This document shows positions 18,089 through 25,633 of a DNA stretch of 64,000 bases, in pieces (the stretch's first letter is position 1; every line of letters begins with the position of its first letter). The DNA is taken from positions 14,679 through 78,678 of the forward strand of contig CAYVKM010000009.1 of the NCBI GenBank assembly GCA_964452045.1, written 5' to 3'. The position numbers and the translations under genes were made by a program. The notes beneath the pieces were generated by a model, which worked only from the letters and a program-made list of their open reading frames with translations, searched no databases and had not been told where the DNA came from. Source of the stretch: CAYVKM01 sp964452045 (GTDB taxonomy: Bacteria > Calditrichota > Calditrichia > RBG-13-44-9).

Positions 18089-19162
18089 TCAGGTTTTGAC
18101 TGAAAATAAATGATTGATTCTTTTTAATTGTAAGACGTTCTTTCGTCCCCGGATGAAATATTCCCAGGTGATACTCCCCGGATAAACCAGTCTAAATATA
18201 TCCCGGTCATTAACATTCCTCAATCGTTGGACTTTTTTACGACTTCTTATTAGCAGTGGTATATGAGAAATCAGCCAGGTGTAGGCCCGTAAAATTGACC
18301 AGCTCTTTTTAATTTTACCCTTAATGAGCTCAAATAATAAGGCACTAAAATCCATAAACAAACGCTGCAAAATAATTCTGGCTAAATTAACCATACTTAG
18401 GTTTTTTGCCAAAAGAAAAATATTGTTTCGGAAATTCCAATAGGTTTTCTGGGGATTATCTACAGATAATGTTCCTCCCCCTTTATGCCAGACTTTCGAC
18501 TGCGGAATACAATATATTTTTTTTCCGGAAAAATGAATTCGCCAGCATAAATCTATCTCTTCCATATGCATGGTAAAATTTTCATCCAGAATGCCAACTC
18601 TTTCGAGGATATTCTTTCGGACGAAAAAACAGGCCCCGGTTGACCAAAATATTTCTATATCCGTATCGTATTGGCTTAAATCCTCTTCCAGATCGAAGAA
18701 AAGTCTTCCCCGCATGAACGGATAACCATAACGATCGATATATCCACCAGCAGCGCCGGCATATTCAAATTTTTTGGGATTATTTAAATCGAGCACTTTG
18801 GGTTGACAAGCCACCATCTCGGGCCGGCTTTGAAAGGCCTGAATTATCGGTTCAAGAAAATTTGAATCCACCACAACATCATTATTCAACAGGCAGATAA
18901 TTTTCCCCTTGGCAATTTTGATTCCCTCATTATTACCCCGGGCAAACATATAGTTTTCCGTATTTTGAAGGATTTTGACCTGGGGAAAATTTTTCCGGAC
19001 AAATTCCACACTTTCATCCACCGAAGCATTATCCACCAGAATCAGTTCAACTGGTGAATAGCTTATTTTCGCCAAAGAATTGTAAAGAAGTTCAAGGTAA
19101 TCACGTCCGTTATAATTTACAGTAATTATTGAAACAAGTGGATTTTGACTGACTTCTGACAT
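18089..19162 (-). CDS. GT2 family glycosyltransferase (rhamnosyltransferase-like)
   Basis: The protein has 357 residues. The GT-A domain starts VSIITVNYNGRDYLE and includes LVDNASVDES, NNEGIKIAKG, the metal-site region CLLNNDVVVD, WSTGACFFVRK and MHMEEIDLCWRI with the ED pair of GT2 enzymes. The C-terminal region (about 250-320) is amphipathic or hydrophobic and likely membrane-associated. It lies 28 nt upstream of the DUF2723 gene and probably opens this envelope-sugar run. The acceptor is unknown. Confidence 0.9.
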   Translation of the reverse strand: MSEVSQNPLVSIITVNYNGRDYLELLYNSLAKISYSPVELILVDNASVDESVEFVRKNFPQVKILQNTENYMFARGNNEGIKIAKGKIICLLNNDVVVDSNFLEPIIQAFQSRPEMVACQPKVLDLNNPKKFEYAGAAGGYIDRYGYPFMRGRLFFDLEEDLSQYDTDIEIFWSTGACFFVRKNILERVGILDENFTMHMEEIDLCWRIHFSGKKIYCIPQSKVWHKGGGTLSVDNPQKTYWNFRNNIFLLAKNLSMVNLARIILQRLFMDFSALLFELIKGKIKKSWSILRAYTWLISHIPLLIRSRKKVQRLRNVNDRDIFRLVYPGSITWEYFIRGRKNVLQLKRINHLFSVKT

Positions 19163-19393
19163 GGTGAGAACTTACCGACTCCGAACTTTCACGTTTTGAT
19201 AGAACTACTTTTTCTAACATTACAAAAGGCCATAAATATCTATAGGTTTTAATGTTGAATCAAGAATAAAAAATATGATTCCTCTTAATGGTTTCAGATA
19301 ATGACTGAATAAAACTTCATCGTTTTTAACTTAATATTGGATAAAAAATGCAATTCATCTGAAAATATTTTCGTATCTGATAGTTCAGTTTTT

Positions 19394-19702
19394 CTATGAT
19401 TTTTCCTGGGTAGTAGTATCACTTTCTTCAGAATCTTTCCCTGCGCTAACACAACTTAGCTTTAAGTCTGAGATTGTTTGTTTCAAAATTCGATCCTCTT
19501 CTTCTCCCAGATTGCCCTTTGTTTTAATTTTCAGCATATCCAGCATGTCAATAATAACCTTCACCAGGTTCAGATTCTTTTCAATTTTGTCTGTCACAGG
19601 ATTTTTTAATTTTCCCAGACTTACCCAGGCCTGCATCTGGTATTGTTGAATCAAAGTGATAAATAATGCTTCATTTTTTTGCTCTTCAGTCAGTGCATCC
19701 AT
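19394..19702 (-). CDS. DUF1844 domain-containing protein
   Basis: A 102-residue soluble protein with the DUF1844 pattern: LFITLIQQYQMQAWVSLGKL, a Lys- and Asn-rich turn, VKVIIDMLDMLKIKTKGNL and EEEDRILKQTISDLKLSCV. It ends in an acidic Ser/Thr-rich tail. It is mostly helical and conserved in several deep-branching phyla, with no known function. It stands alone, with a 231-nt gap on its downstream side and a divergent rlmN upstream. Confidence 0.85.
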   Translation of the reverse strand: MDALTEEQKNEALFITLIQQYQMQAWVSLGKLKNPVTDKIEKNLNLVKVIIDMLDMLKIKTKGNLGEEEDRILKQTISDLKLSCVSAGKDSEESDTTTQEKS

Positions 19703-19849
19703 AAATTCACTCCAATTCTTAATTAAACGTGAAAACTTAAAAAGTTCATTGAATAAATATCTTTTAATAACTTTTAATTTAAATTATTTTATGAATCCAA
19801 AACGGATTATGACAATATAATTCAGGAATTAGAAATTTACCAGGTGTCA

Positions 19850-20908
19850 ATGGAAGAGTTGCCTCAAAATAAATCTTTAGTCGGTTTGAGTAGAATCGAA
19901 TTATCCGAGCTGATTTTATCCTGGGATCAATCGGAATACCGGGCAAACCAAATATATAAATGGGTGCATCATCAAAATGTGGATCGATTCGATGAAATGA
20001 CCAATCTCTCCAAGCCCCTGCGCAATAGACTGATGGAAAATTTTATTTTAAAAACACTTTCGCTTCATCAACGGGAAATTGCCTCCGACGGTACCGAAAA
20101 GTATCTCTGGAAATTATACGATGGGCGATTTATCGAGAGTGTTCTTATCCCGGAAGCCAAAAGAAATACGATATGTATTTCCTCTCAGGTCGGCTGTTCG
20201 CTGGGATGCAAGTTTTGCGCTACCGGAACCATGGGACTTCTAAGAAACCTAACCACTGGTGAGATCGTGGAACAGGTTCTGCAAATCAAAAAGATATCCA
20301 AACACCAGGTAACCAATGTGGTTTTTATGGGGATGGGAGAACCTTTTATGAATTATCACCGATCGGTCCAGGCAGCACAAATCCTGGGCGATCCTGAAGG
20401 TTTGGCCATCGCCGGCAAAAGGATTACCATTTCAACCAGCGGTGTTGCCCCAAAAATAATTCAATATGCGGATGAAAAGCTTCCCTTCGGTCTGGCCATT
20501 TCCCTGCATGCGCCAACCCAGAATCTGCGGGAAAACATCATGCCCATCGCCAAAAAATTTCCGCTGGATGAATTAATGGGGAGTGCAAGATATTATACCA
20601 GCGTCAAAAAACGTAATCGGATAACCTTTGAATATGTTCTTCTTCACGGCATCAATGATTCTCAGAAACAAGCCAAGGAATTGATAAAATTACTGGCTCC
20701 ATTAAGATGCAAATTAAACATAATTCCCTGTAATCAGAATGATCTCGGCTATGTTCCCCCGTCTGATGAAGAGGTCAATAAGTTTACCCAATCGTTAATG
20801 CAGGCCCCCTTTGCTATAACGGTACGCAAAAACAGGGGTGAAGATATTACTGCCGCCTGTGGCCAACTTGTGGTAAAAACTTCTGAAAAAGTAATTTATA
20901 TGAAGTAA
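19850..20908 (+). CDS. rlmN: Dual-specificity 23S rRNA/tRNA adenine C2 methyltransferase
   Basis: A radical SAM enzyme of about 352 residues. The cluster-binding motif is CSLGCKFC (C116, C120, C123), followed by ATGTMGLLRNLTTGEIVEQ, FMGMGEP, ITISTSGVAP and LAISLHAP. The C-terminal catalytic Cys is in DITAACGQL. It methylates C2 of A2503 in 23S rRNA. I prefer ATG 19850 over the GTG two codons earlier because AGGTG immediately precedes it. It is monocistronic, with its 3' end converging on the DUF58 gene. Confidence 0.96.
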   Translation: MEELPQNKSLVGLSRIELSELILSWDQSEYRANQIYKWVHHQNVDRFDEMTNLSKPLRNRLMENFILKTLSLHQREIASDGTEKYLWKLYDGRFIESVLIPEAKRNTICISSQVGCSLGCKFCATGTMGLLRNLTTGEIVEQVLQIKKISKHQVTNVVFMGMGEPFMNYHRSVQAAQILGDPEGLAIAGKRITISTSGVAPKIIQYADEKLPFGLAISLHAPTQNLRENIMPIAKKFPLDELMGSARYYTSVKKRNRITFEYVLLHGINDSQKQAKELIKLLAPLRCKLNIIPCNQNDLGYVPPSDEEVNKFTQSLMQAPFAITVRKNRGEDITAACGQLVVKTSEKVIYMK

Positions 20909-20938
20909 AATGAAAGGTATAGAAAAATAGACAATAAA

Positions 20939-21850
20939 TTACATCATCTTTTTTCTTTTCAACATATACCTGATTAAGGCTCTATCGAATGGTTCATCGG
21001 TTATGATATTCTGAAAATCGATCTGAAAATTAAGACACTCCTTTTGTAAATTATTATAAAACTCATCTATGCGCTGGCGATAGCGCTCCCTCAAAAAGAA
21101 GGGTTGGGTTTTCACTTTTTCCCCGGTCTCCATATCAATAAATGTGGCATCCTGTTTAAAATCAAAAAATTTGTCCTGCGGATCTAATATGTTAAATACC
21201 AATATTTCATGGTCATAGTGCCGAAAATGCTTTAATCCCTGCAGAATTTTTTCCGGATCTTCGTAAAGGAATTCGGTTAATAGGATAATCAATCCCCGGC
21301 GTTTGATTTTCTCGGCTAATTCATGGAGCGTTTCACTGACATTTGTGGTTTGTCTTTCTAATTTAATTTCATTTAATTCCTTGAGGATAAATTGTAAATA
21401 TCCGGAGGTTGATTTAGGTGGTAGAAAGCGGTGTATCTTATTGGAAAAAGTCGCCAGACCTACCGCATCCCTCTGCTTTATTAATAAATAAGACAAAGCG
21501 GCAGCCAGATAGGTAGCATATTGAATTTTTGAGATCTTTTTACTGGCATAGCCCATGGATCCTGAGATATCCAGAATAAGATAGGCTTTGAGATTGGTTT
21601 CTTCTTCGTACTGCTTTATATAAAAACGGTTTGTCCGACCGTAAACCTTCCAGTCTATATCCCGGATATTATCTCCAGGCATATATTGCCGGTGTTCACT
21701 AAATTCCACACTAAATCCATGGTACGGACTCTTGTGCAGGCCAACCAGAAATCCTTCGACAATAAACTTGGCGATTAACTCCAGATTCTTTATAGTCGAA
21801 ACAACGTCCGGTTGTAAATATTTTTGAAAATTTAAATTTCTTTGTTCCAT
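20939..21850 (-). CDS. DUF58 (vWA-like) domain protein
   Basis: The protein has 303 residues with the DUF58 core: FSEHRQYMPGDNIRDIDWKV, GRTNRFYIKQYEEE, a MIDAS-like metal site DISGSMGY, and TYLAAALSYLLIKQRDAVGL. There is no signal or membrane segment. Family members usually sit beside a MoxR AAA+ ATPase, thought to act as metal-chaperone or assembly systems; no moxR is adjacent here, so its partner is elsewhere. The function is inferred only at family level. Confidence 0.88.
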   Translation of the reverse strand: MEQRNLNFQKYLQPDVVSTIKNLELIAKFIVEGFLVGLHKSPYHGFSVEFSEHRQYMPGDNIRDIDWKVYGRTNRFYIKQYEEETNLKAYLILDISGSMGYASKKISKIQYATYLAAALSYLLIKQRDAVGLATFSNKIHRFLPPKSTSGYLQFILKELNEIKLERQTTNVSETLHELAEKIKRRGLIILLTEFLYEDPEKILQGLKHFRHYDHEILVFNILDPQDKFFDFKQDATFIDMETGEKVKTQPFFLRERYRQRIDEFYNNLQKECLNFQIDFQNIITDEPFDRALIRYMLKRKKMM

Positions 21851-21993
21851 TATTTACCCAATAGCTATTCTATCCGATCAAAAGTAAGAAATTATTTTAG
21901 CCGCTAAAATTATTATTTAACTTAACCTGTAACTTTGAAAATAATCAATACATCCAATGCACGGACTTATGAACAGGAAAAAGGAGTTTTAGT

Positions 21994-22944
21994 ATGACCA
22001 AGCAAAAACATTATAAAGTAATTATAATAGGATCCGGTGCTGCCGGACTCACCTCGGCGTTGTATGCTTCGCGGGCTAATCTGGAACCCCTGGTCATAGA
22101 AGGAATACAGCCAGGTGGTCAGCTGACGATCACCACCGAAGTCGAAAACTTTCCCGGGTTTCCCGAAGGAATCCAGGGTCCGGATTTAATGGGCCGGATG
22201 CATAAACAGGTCGAAAAATTTGGAACAGAATTTCTTTATGGAACTGTCACCAAAGCAAATCTTTCCAAAAAACCATTCGAACTGGATGTGGAAGGAAATA
22301 TTTTAACCTGCGATGCATTGATAATAGCCTCAGGCGCCAGTGCAAAATTACTGGGTTTGGAATCCGAATCAAGATTAATGGGTCATGGTGTATCCGCCTG
22401 TGCTACCTGCGATGGTTTCTTCTTTACCGGTAAAGAGATAGTAGTAATCGGCGGAGGGGATTCTGCTATGGAAGAGGCTACTTTTCTGACTAAATTTGCT
22501 TCTAAGGTTACAATTATTCACCGGAGAGATGAATTGCGTGCTTCGGCGATAATGGAGGAACGAGCCAGAAAAAATCCAAAAATTGAATTCCTGTGGAATA
22601 AACAGATAACTGAATTTTTAGGATCAGCCGAATCGGGATTAAATGGTGTTCGTCTAAAGGACACCAAAACCGGGGAAGAATCGGATTTTAAATGCCAGGG
22701 CGCTTTCTTGGCCATTGGTCATGTCCCAAATACCGAGGTGTTTAAGGGTCAGCTTGAGGTGGATAAAACCGGTTACATTTTGACAAAAGGTAAAAATACT
22801 AAAACCAATATAACCGGAGTATTTGCTGCAGGGGATGTTCAAGATTCAGTTTACCGACAAGCAATTTCAGCCGCCGGTACCGGTTGTATGGCTGCCCTGG
22901 ATGCTCAGCATTATCTGGAAGAACTGGAATTTCAAAACAGTTAA
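21994..22944 (+). CDS. trxB: Thioredoxin reductase
   Basis: This is a 316-residue flavoprotein of the low-molecular-weight type. It has the FAD site GSGAAGLTSALYASRA (13-28), redox centre CATC (C136, C139), the NADPH site GGGDSAMEEATFL and the C-terminal FAD segment GVFAAGDVQD. A strong Shine-Dalgarno (AAAGGAG) precedes the ATG. It reduces thioredoxin with NADPH. It is monocistronic, ends at a strong bidirectional terminator, and converges on a small SelW-like selenoprotein gene, another thiol-redox protein. Confidence 0.96.
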   Translation: MTKQKHYKVIIIGSGAAGLTSALYASRANLEPLVIEGIQPGGQLTITTEVENFPGFPEGIQGPDLMGRMHKQVEKFGTEFLYGTVTKANLSKKPFELDVEGNILTCDALIIASGASAKLLGLESESRLMGHGVSACATCDGFFFTGKEIVVIGGGDSAMEEATFLTKFASKVTIIHRRDELRASAIMEERARKNPKIEFLWNKQITEFLGSAESGLNGVRLKDTKTGEESDFKCQGAFLAIGHVPNTEVFKGQLEVDKTGYILTKGKNTKTNITGVFAAGDVQDSVYRQAISAAGTGCMAALDAQHYLEELEFQNS

Positions 22945-22962
22945 TATTGAAAAAAACTAAAT

Positions 22963-23000
22963 AAATAGCCTGATAATTTGTTTTTATCAGGCTATTTTTT
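22963..23000 (+). terminator. Bidirectional rho-independent terminator between trxB and the selenoprotein gene
   Basis: A perfect 14-bp stem (AAATAGCCTGATAA / TTATCAGGCTATTT) with a 7-nt loop is followed by a T-run on the plus strand. On the minus strand the hairpin is followed by TTTATTTAGTTTTTTT, so it can also end the selenoprotein transcript. Confidence 0.92.
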
Positions 23001-23048
23001 CTATCCTAAATTTAATCTCGTCAAAGCAGTTTCTAGGAAACTATAATA

Positions 23049-23276
23049 TCACTTTTTTTCTAAAATACTAATTATTTCCTGATTTTGCGGAAAACGATGT
23101 TGTCGTTTTTTGGAAAAAATAAGTTCTCCATCCACAACCACTTCAAATACTCCGCCTCCCGAACGGATAAGTTCAGATTTCTTACCAAATTTTTTCTCAA
23201 TAACCTCTGCCAGACTGGCAGCCTGAGGGTAGTAGTTTCACTCTGCACAGTATTCAATTGACATCTTATTAAACAT
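23049..23276 (-). CDS. SelW/Rdx-family selenoprotein with in-frame UGA (selenocysteine)
   Basis: From ATG 23276 the frame reads MFNKMSIEYCAE, then TGA (23238-23240), then NYYPQAASLAEVIEKKFG... to a TGA stop at 23049-23051, giving 75 residues if the first TGA is read as selenocysteine. The product has the Rdx/SelW pattern: beta strand, CxxU redox motif (C10, U13), helix, GGGVFEVVVDGELIFSKK and a C-terminal helix. AAAGGTGA precedes the ATG. A hairpin with a loop AGTCT follows the TGA at the distance expected for a bacterial SECIS. A decay origin is less likely, because TGA falls exactly at the second redox position and the frame is intact on both sides. It is a thioredoxin-fold oxidoreductase by family. 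Confidence 0.85.
23207..23221 (-). promoter_or_regulatory. Bacterial SECIS-like hairpin downstream of the UGA codon
   Basis: On the minus strand, CTGCC-AGTCT-GGCAG forms a perfect 5-bp stem. Its loop starts 21 nt after the TGA and has G in the second position, as in known SelB-binding elements. A lower CCT/AGG helix may extend it across a one-sided CAGG bulge. It lies within the coding sequence, as bacterial SECIS elements do. Confidence 0.65.
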
Positions 23277-23352
23277 ATTTTTCACCTTTAATTCTAATTT
23301 ATTATTTAAAAAGCATTAACGCATTTTTAATTATATGAAAACGAGTGGGCTT

Positions 23353-24747
23353 TTATGGTAAAATAGTCAATAATTTAGTGGCATTTACTGATTGAATATG
23401 GAAAACAATATCATAGATTTCCCTGACATTTACCGGATAAAACAGACTACCCGGATTGCTGACCACATAATTATATCCAATGAATCGCATTAATCTCGTA
23501 TCATCCAGCCATTCAGATCCGGGTGGATTTCCCGGATATTTGAGATTCAACATAAAGACCGAACTCCCGGCTTCGTGAAAATAAGCTTCATAACTATCGG
23601 CTGGTGGCGGTTCTGCCTCATGAATACAGGGATTACCTACCGAAAATATTTCCGGATCTTCCGAAGCCGAATTAAATTTTCCATCATAAAAACTGAAACC
23701 GATTATTTTAAACTGATCTCCATACTTGCTTTTTAACTGAGACCCAAGATTGCCGGCAAAATTTCCCAGATAACCACTATGCGAAAAAAGAATAATTTTT
23801 GAATCCGGCCCATTACGATTCAATAAATATTCAATGTTTTCTACCATATAGGAAAATCTTAATGTAGGATCTTTGGAACGAGAAACCTCCTCTGTTTGCA
23901 AAATAAAATAGGCGTTCTGAAGAGCAAAAGCATATTCTTCAGGTGATGATAAATTTACATATTTCTCCTGATTATTCTTAAGCGTATCATACATAGCAAC
24001 CACATATTGGCGACAAAATTGGCGGAGGTAATTTTTGATAAATGGATAATGAAAAAAATGTATTCTAAAATAAATATAGGTTGAGGCAGCCAGAACCGCA
24101 TTTGCTGAATCAACTTCACTTAGGTAATTTATTACATTGCTTATTGCTCCATAAGGATATAATATGTCAAATCCACCAAAATAAATGATTGGTTCATTTG
24201 GTTGACCGGCATTCTCAATTTGCATCCACTTTACTATATTAGTCATTTCTTCCGTATCCCACGTCCACAACCAAAGTCCACGTATTAGGAATTTTAGTAT
24301 ACCCTTGCCTGTAAGAATATAGTCATTGATGTAATCACATTCTGTAAAATTTGCCTGAAGCGCAAAAATATTAAAATTCTTTTCCCGTATCAGAAATTCG
24401 ACAATCCTCTGACTGACCGTGAAAAATTCATGCGTTCCGTAATTTGACATCGTGAGGGCAACAATCCGGGCGTCACCAATCATCTCATTCAATGGTAGCA
24501 AATCTGAATAATTTCCAGTAAATTCGGTAGTATCCAAAGCAATTACGTTATTTTGAAGCCAGGTTTTATCCTCCGGTGAAATTGGGTTATTTTGATTAGG
24601 TGATGTTGGAGCAGAGTTTTCGGGAGTACAGGAAACCATCAAAATCAACATTGAACACATCATCACAAAAAAAATGCATTTATTCCCGTATTTTCGATTG
24701 AATAAAAGAAAAAATTCGGAATACTTCTTCTTATCAGGAGGTGCCAT
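23353..24747 (-). CDS. Erythromycin esterase-like lipoprotein, catalytic residues lost
   Basis: The protein has 464 residues. After a basic N-terminus a hydrophobic stretch ends in LMVSC, a lipobox with lipidation near residue 40. The rest aligns by pattern to the erythromycin esterase/succinoglycan-biosynthesis family (PF05139): GTHEFF, RIVEFLIREKNFNIFAL, DYILTGKG, FGGFDILYPYGA and an ILFSHSGYLGN block. The family catalytic motif GExxHG reads TMSNYG here, and the Glu of the next strand is Gln (FALQANF). So the active-site Glu and His are replaced and the protein is probably not an esterase. It overlaps the upstream lipoprotein gene by 14 nt and belongs to a TonB-receptor operon, suggesting a surface binding role. 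No terminator is evident. Confidence 0.78.
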   Translation of the reverse strand: MAPPDKKKYSEFFLLFNRKYGNKCIFFVMMCSMLILMVSCTPENSAPTSPNQNNPISPEDKTWLQNNVIALDTTEFTGNYSDLLPLNEMIGDARIVALTMSNYGTHEFFTVSQRIVEFLIREKNFNIFALQANFTECDYINDYILTGKGILKFLIRGLWLWTWDTEEMTNIVKWMQIENAGQPNEPIIYFGGFDILYPYGAISNVINYLSEVDSANAVLAASTYIYFRIHFFHYPFIKNYLRQFCRQYVVAMYDTLKNNQEKYVNLSSPEEYAFALQNAYFILQTEEVSRSKDPTLRFSYMVENIEYLLNRNGPDSKIILFSHSGYLGNFAGNLGSQLKSKYGDQFKIIGFSFYDGKFNSASEDPEIFSVGNPCIHEAEPPPADSYEAYFHEAGSSVFMLNLKYPGNPPGSEWLDDTRLMRFIGYNYVVSNPGSLFYPVNVREIYDIVFHIQSVNATKLLTILP

Positions 24748-25615
24748 AGTGAACTCTTAAATTAGATTTTATAAATAACAGACCGTTATTCCGCCGAATT
24801 GGCCAATCCAGATATGATTTGGTTAATTCAATCGGATCCTGATTAAAATGGGCAAGGAGCGCTTCGGGAACATCTTCCTGTTCAATCCAAATAATTGGAA
24901 CAATTTCATATAGTCCGATAGGAAAACTGCAATAATCGTGTTGATAGTATGCCACCATCGAATGTATTCCGGGTTGAAAAATCTTTGTCTGTGCTCTAGC
25001 ACTATTTACTTTCTTAATGGTAAACTCATCCTGTTGATCCTCTTTGCCATGAAAAATTATCCCATTGAGTGTCTCATCCAGATCATAATAACCCATAATA
25101 CTCACTGGTTTTGACTGGACTGTTAACCTGATATTAACTTTTATTAAACCATTATAGCAGGTCATTATGAGCTCCGGTGAAACCAGCACATTAATATCCA
25201 CCAATTTTTCAAGAACGATGGGCAATTTGAGTCTGCCTTTTTCATTGATATCAGCACTGGCATAAACAAATTCTCCATTTCTGATCACCACCGAAGCAGA
25301 ATCCAATTCATAATTTACCATATAAAAAAAGAGATTAAAAAGTCCTGTAACGCTCCCCCCGGCCTGGCTGGCTTTGGGAGGCAGCGTTAATTCAAATTCA
25401 CCATCATTGTTCGTACGGGTATATATATCGTACTCCTGTAACCAGACAAAAACGTCCTGAGGAGAATTTTGATCGTTTAATTGCACTTTACCTTTAACGG
25501 TCCTGCGCGAGGTTTCTATATCACCTGAATCCGAAAATGGATTCTGGGTACATTGAATCATTAGTATAACCACAACCATGAGAACAATTTCTTTGATGGT
25601 CAAATATTTACTCAT
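24734..25615 (-). CDS. Lipoprotein with carboxypeptidase-regulatory-like domain
   Basis: The protein has 293 residues. The signal ends at LMIQC, so Cys 22 is probably lipidated. Residues 38-100 resemble a CarboxypepD_reg-like beta domain (VKGKVQLNDQNSPQDVFVWL, RTNNDGEFELTLPP). The rest is beta-rich with no family I recognise. It lies 18 nt after the TonB receptor gene and overlaps the esterase-like gene by 14 nt. The arrangement resembles receptor/lipoprotein pairs where the lipoprotein captures the ligand, but the ligand is unknown. Confidence 0.7.
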   Translation of the reverse strand: MSKYLTIKEIVLMVVVILMIQCTQNPFSDSGDIETSRRTVKGKVQLNDQNSPQDVFVWLQEYDIYTRTNNDGEFELTLPPKASQAGGSVTGLFNLFFYMVNYELDSASVVIRNGEFVYASADINEKGRLKLPIVLEKLVDINVLVSPELIMTCYNGLIKVNIRLTVQSKPVSIMGYYDLDETLNGIIFHGKEDQQDEFTIKKVNSARAQTKIFQPGIHSMVAYYQHDYCSFPIGLYEIVPIIWIEQEDVPEALLAHFNQDPIELTKSYLDWPIRRNNGLLFIKSNLRVHYGTS

Positions 25616-25633
25616 TTTAATTCAACCTTATAA

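Noticed and set aside
23072..23257. 61-codon minus-strand frame beginning MNTVQSETTT
   Set aside because: It is in a different frame from the SelW-like product, has no family match, and arises because the real frame contains an in-frame TGA.
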